This document shows positions 61,701 through 64,000 of a stretch of 64,000 nt of DNA, in pieces. This stretch comes from Lutraria lutraria (taxonomy: Eukaryota > Mollusca > Bivalvia > Venerida > Mactridae). Positions within the stretch are counted from its first letter, which is position 1. Every line of letters starts with the position of its first letter. The stretch lies in the NCBI GenBank assembly GCA_964023205.1, contig OZ026840.1:14984454-15048453 (forward strand), written 5' to 3'. The position numbers and the translations under genes are program-made. A model generated the notes under the pieces. The model searched no databases. It was not told the origin of the DNA and saw only the letters and a list, made by a program, of their open reading frames with translations.

Positions 61701-62772
61701 ATCCAGCGTCAGGCGACACATCCGACTCACAGAGTTCTAGTTTTTAAAAAGTGTCATTTTTTATATGGAATAAAATGACCTACAAATATAAGCCACTTGT
61801 CAATTAAAGTCATATTGTGTCTTTTTCATGGGTGACCTTTTTCACAGGTTTGACTGCCCATTTTATTTGATAACTTGGTCTTAGTACATGGTTTGTTGTT
61901 ACATGCTTTGCATAATGTTTTCTTTCGAGGTTTGTTAGTTGATGATAAATATTCATAGTTATTTCCTCATAGTAAACTCAATTTTTAGTAAGAAGTGCTG
62001 GCTGTGTTTGGAGATGCTCAATAAAATTATAGTCAATAGTAATCCGACGTCTTTATGATATCAGATAAGTCCTTGATAAGCTGAATAACATCTTAATTTT
62101 TCAGCATGTTTTCTCTAATTTTCAGCATAGATTTGTGCCAGTAAATCCCATGTCATGTGCCGTACAGGCCACTTATAAAGGGGCTGAAGATACATGTAAG
62201 TTATTGTTGTTATTCTTTCATTTCTTTCTAAATGAAAATTCCACTGAACACTCATAATTTAGTTGAGATTCTTCATCAACTTTTCATGCCCCGGGCATCA
62301 AATGATGCGGGATGTATAGTGATTGTCCGTCTGTCTGTCCGTGCAAGGTAAGTCAAGCTGCTAATGGGGACATATGTGGGTTTATTGAACGCAACTTCTT
62401 GTTTAAGGAAAAATTTAAACCTGTTAGTCATGTTCACTAGCTTAACTGATCATCAAGCTTTTGGTGACTTCCACAAAATTGCTTACTTTTTAAACTATTT
62501 TCAGAGTTTTTAAATGATTTCTTTATCATGTATGATATTATTGTAAATGGTATTTATGCTGGTATAGATTTATCCACTGTAATTATGATGATTGTATTAA
62601 TTCTATAACACTGATGCAATTTATCGTGTTTATTGTTTCAGTATTTGCTGGACGGGAGTTAACGCTACCTGATATTTCCATGATTCATGGTCGGCTCCTG
62701 GTCTGTGCATGGGAAGTTGGTCTAGTTAGTGTTGATGAAGCTGTAGTCAGTCTTATTATTCAAGCTCTTGAG
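55727..62772 (+). CDS. TADA1: TADA1, SAGA complex transcriptional adaptor (partial, continues past window)
   Basis: Seven exons: 55727..55797, 58970..59006, 59487..59541, 60280..60342, 60971..61068, 62126..62195, 62642..62772. All join in phase with GT-AG introns. The protein begins MAAPVDLHLAKSKLADSLGS, continues YLHHLKSWFRQKIAKEEFDL, VHLHNEFLLAIFSKC, a basic linker KLSKKGKLKRRATNV, HRFVPVNPM and ELTLPDISMIHGRLLVCAWE. The WF(K/R)QK-x-x-KEEFD-x-EA, HN(D/E)FLLAI and HRF-P-NP motifs in this order identify the ADA1/TADA1 family, a nuclear core subunit of the SAGA histone acetyltransferase coactivator. About 160 residues are visible, roughly half the usual 335, so later exons lie beyond 64000. 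The ATG has a good context and no TATA box precedes it, as is common for housekeeping genes. Confidence 0.93.
55967..57798. mobile_element. DNA transposon relic with 13-bp perfect inverted ends in TADA1 intron 1
   Basis: CAGTGTTTGACAC (55967-55979) and GTGTCAAACACTG (57786-57798) are perfect inverted repeats. CATCAG flanks both (55961-55966 and 57799-57804). Subterminal ACCGGTCC and GGTCGG motifs recur. Two copies of CCACTCYYGTATTAGAGAG lie at 56542 and 56580. The 132-codon minus frame at 57118-57516 has no motif I recognise. The ends resemble hAT elements but the 6-bp target is not the usual 8. Confidence 0.75.
59299..59460 (+). mobile_element. tRNA-derived SINE fragment in TADA1 intron 2
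   Basis: TATGTGAGAAAGTAGGCAGT, GGTTCTTCCCAAGAACGATG and TCATATGACTCTGACTGTTG match the body of the SINE at 19187-19411 in the opposite orientation. The head is missing. It ends about 26 bases before TADA1 exon 3. Confidence 0.82.
59678..59757. repeat. Long hairpin in TADA1 intron 3
   Basis: Arms 59678-59708 and 59727-59757 pair at 27 of 31 positions (ATCGAGGG.TCA..GCAACA and complement) around an 18-base loop. Most likely a tiny hairpin MITE; a small-RNA precursor is possible but unsupported. Confidence 0.65.
59857..60238. mobile_element. TTAA-flanked MITE, copy B, in TADA1 intron 3
   Basis: Ends TTAAAGCCCCATTAGC and ATGGGACTTTAA, inverted repeats with TTAA at both sides. It matches 6650-7026 throughout (shared AAATATGTAGAGCG, CTGCGGGA, TTCTATAAATAG, GGATTCCTCTGTTATA). 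Its right end is only 41 bases from exon 4. Confidence 0.85.
61086..61856. mobile_element. TACAGT-family MITE split by a nested element
   Basis: Left end TACAGTCAAATCTCTG at 61086, right end CACAGGTTTGACTG at 61843-61856. The usual length is about 180 bp; the extra length is the element at 61152-61719. In TADA1 intron 5. Confidence 0.7.
61152..61719. mobile_element. Nested MITE with GTGTCGCCTGAC inverted ends and internal duplication
   Basis: GTGTCGCCTGAC (61152-61163) and GTCAGGCGACAC (61708-61719) are perfect 12-bp inverted repeats. Inside, a segment of about 160 bp is repeated (TTGATTTTATTAGAGGATTT near 61350 and 61507; CTCTACCTTGTGC near 61314 and 61471). Confidence 0.8.
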
Positions 62773-64000
62773 GTAGGAAATATGACTGGTGTTTTTTAGC
62801 TCACATGTCACAAAGTGACAGGGTGAGCTTTTAGGATCAATCTTCATCCGACGTCGTGCGTTGTCAAACTTTATGTTGTGAACACACTAGGGGCCACACT
62901 TTTAGCTCAATTTTAGCAAAACTGGGTCAGAACGTTAATATCGACAAAATCTCGGACGAGTTGGATATTGGGCCATTTGGGGCCTAAACTAGGTCACCAG
63001 GGCATAATAAGGGAAAACCTTTTTTTAAAGGGCAACGCAACCCTAATTATGAATTAATCTCATTTAAATAATTATTCATTATTATTCTGAAAAAATTAAA
63101 TAATTTGAGCGTTAAAATTCGCACATTGAAGATATTTTACGAAAATATCGTAGAAACTTGGCTATCTGAAAGAGTACAGGCCGCCGCCATTTTACCCATT
63201 TACAATAGATTAACAGGTGCGTGTGACGTCATTTTTCACAAAAACGGATATGGCGAATAAGCGAGAGTGAAAGAGAATGGTTGATTATTATAGATATCAC
63301 CTTTAATTGTGAGGAATAAGCTTAGGAAATCACGCATTTGTATTTTAGAATCACAGCCATCATATCCTTCCATGTTATCCACCAAAACACAATTTTCACA
63401 GCCACAAAATTCTTCAATAGAATCAAAGCTTAATTTTCCATTCGACACTTAGTAAATCCATTTTTATAGTGACATAAACTAATACTAAAATTTTTTTATA
63501 TTTATAAATTGCGTGAAAAATACTGACGTGAAAACTTAATTATAGCAGGGATGTTATATAGCACCCCTGATTATAGTAATATTTCATTTATAAGAATTAA
63601 GATCAAACACTTCGAAGTGCGACAAACATTATAATTGGTTGTATTTTCTTACACCATTTCCATCGTAAATCTATCTATATACAAACATGTAAAAGTTAAT
63701 TTACAGATTAAAATATCACTGAAGATTATTGTAATTATCACATCTATACAAAGTGGTGTACGTACGCTCAGTTATATTTTTTGTTGAGTTGGGAGTTAAA
63801 CAGTATTGCACATTTTATTGTGGGGTAATATATATAGCATCATTAGTGTGATTTGCAGGAAAGCACCGAAAATGTGGAAATTTGCCATTATTTTCGGGAA
63901 AAGTAGAATATGATATACATAAATGCTTAATAATCATATAACAAACATAAAAGCCAAAAGCAAGTGTAGTTACTTCTTAATCTTTTGCCTAAATTACCTT
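62773..64000 (+). other. TADA1 intron 7 (open at window end) with repeat DNA
   Basis: The donor gtagga follows exon 7. At 62799-62832 TAGCTCACATGTCAC then GTGACAGGGTGAGCT forms a hairpin that begins a repeat running to about 63010 (GGTCAGAACGTTAATATCGA, GGGCCATTTGGGGCC). The rest is AT-rich. A 70-codon minus frame at 63236-63448 is not recognised. The next TADA1 exon is not found before 64000. Confidence 0.6.

Noticed and set aside
63236..63448. 70-codon minus-strand frame with CGCENC motif
   Set aside because: Sits in intron 7 next to repeat DNA and lacks any supported function; could be a repeat-encoded fragment.

Overview
The window is animal nuclear DNA: AT-rich, intron-bearing and crowded with short transposon relics. 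Single-exon Toll-like receptor genes in a tandem array, alpha-arrestins, an actin with a 5'UTR intron, tRNA-derived SINEs and a Penelope retroelement together suggest a mollusc, probably a bivalve. That placement is inference; no species marker is present.

Layout. 1-1.8 kb: last two exons of an unidentified plus-strand gene, with a 432-bp transposon in the intron. 2.7-26.8 kb: a tandem segmental duplication whose unit carries a minus-strand Toll-like receptor (TLR). Copy 1 (3485-5788) is full length except for one TAA codon just before the transmembrane segment. Copy 2 (12178-13978) is badly decayed. A further unit (21.4-23.0 kb) has flanking DNA only. Copy 3 (23555-25861) is intact at 768 codons. 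Because the units are homologous, insertions in one can be dated and bounded from the empty site in another: a Penelope fragment (10423-11528), a Harbinger-like element (14058-15459) and a foldback element (16481-18405).

28.4-45.7 kb: two minus-strand alpha-arrestin (ARRDC-type) genes in tandem, each with seven coding exons at matching positions and phases and a C-terminal PPPSY motif. A minisatellite of about 31-bp units (37.66-38.43 kb) begins inside the last codons of the second gene and fills its presumed 3'UTR.

45.7-52.5 kb is intergenic, with SINEs, MITEs and a 200-base assembly gap. 52.15-53.65 kb: a plus-strand actin gene with TATA box, CArG motifs and 5'UTR intron, whose reading frame is broken by one missing base. 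55.7 kb to the end: seven exons of TADA1, a core subunit of the SAGA coactivator complex, with introns full of MITEs (one nested) and a SINE fragment; the gene continues beyond the window.

The genes are not an operon. The TLRs are innate immune receptors, the arrestins are membrane-trafficking adaptors, and actin and TADA1 are housekeeping families. I found no convincing new biochemical system. The notable signals are TLR birth and decay, a possible receptor ectodomain from copy 1, a coding-end-derived minisatellite, and several transposons defined to the base.
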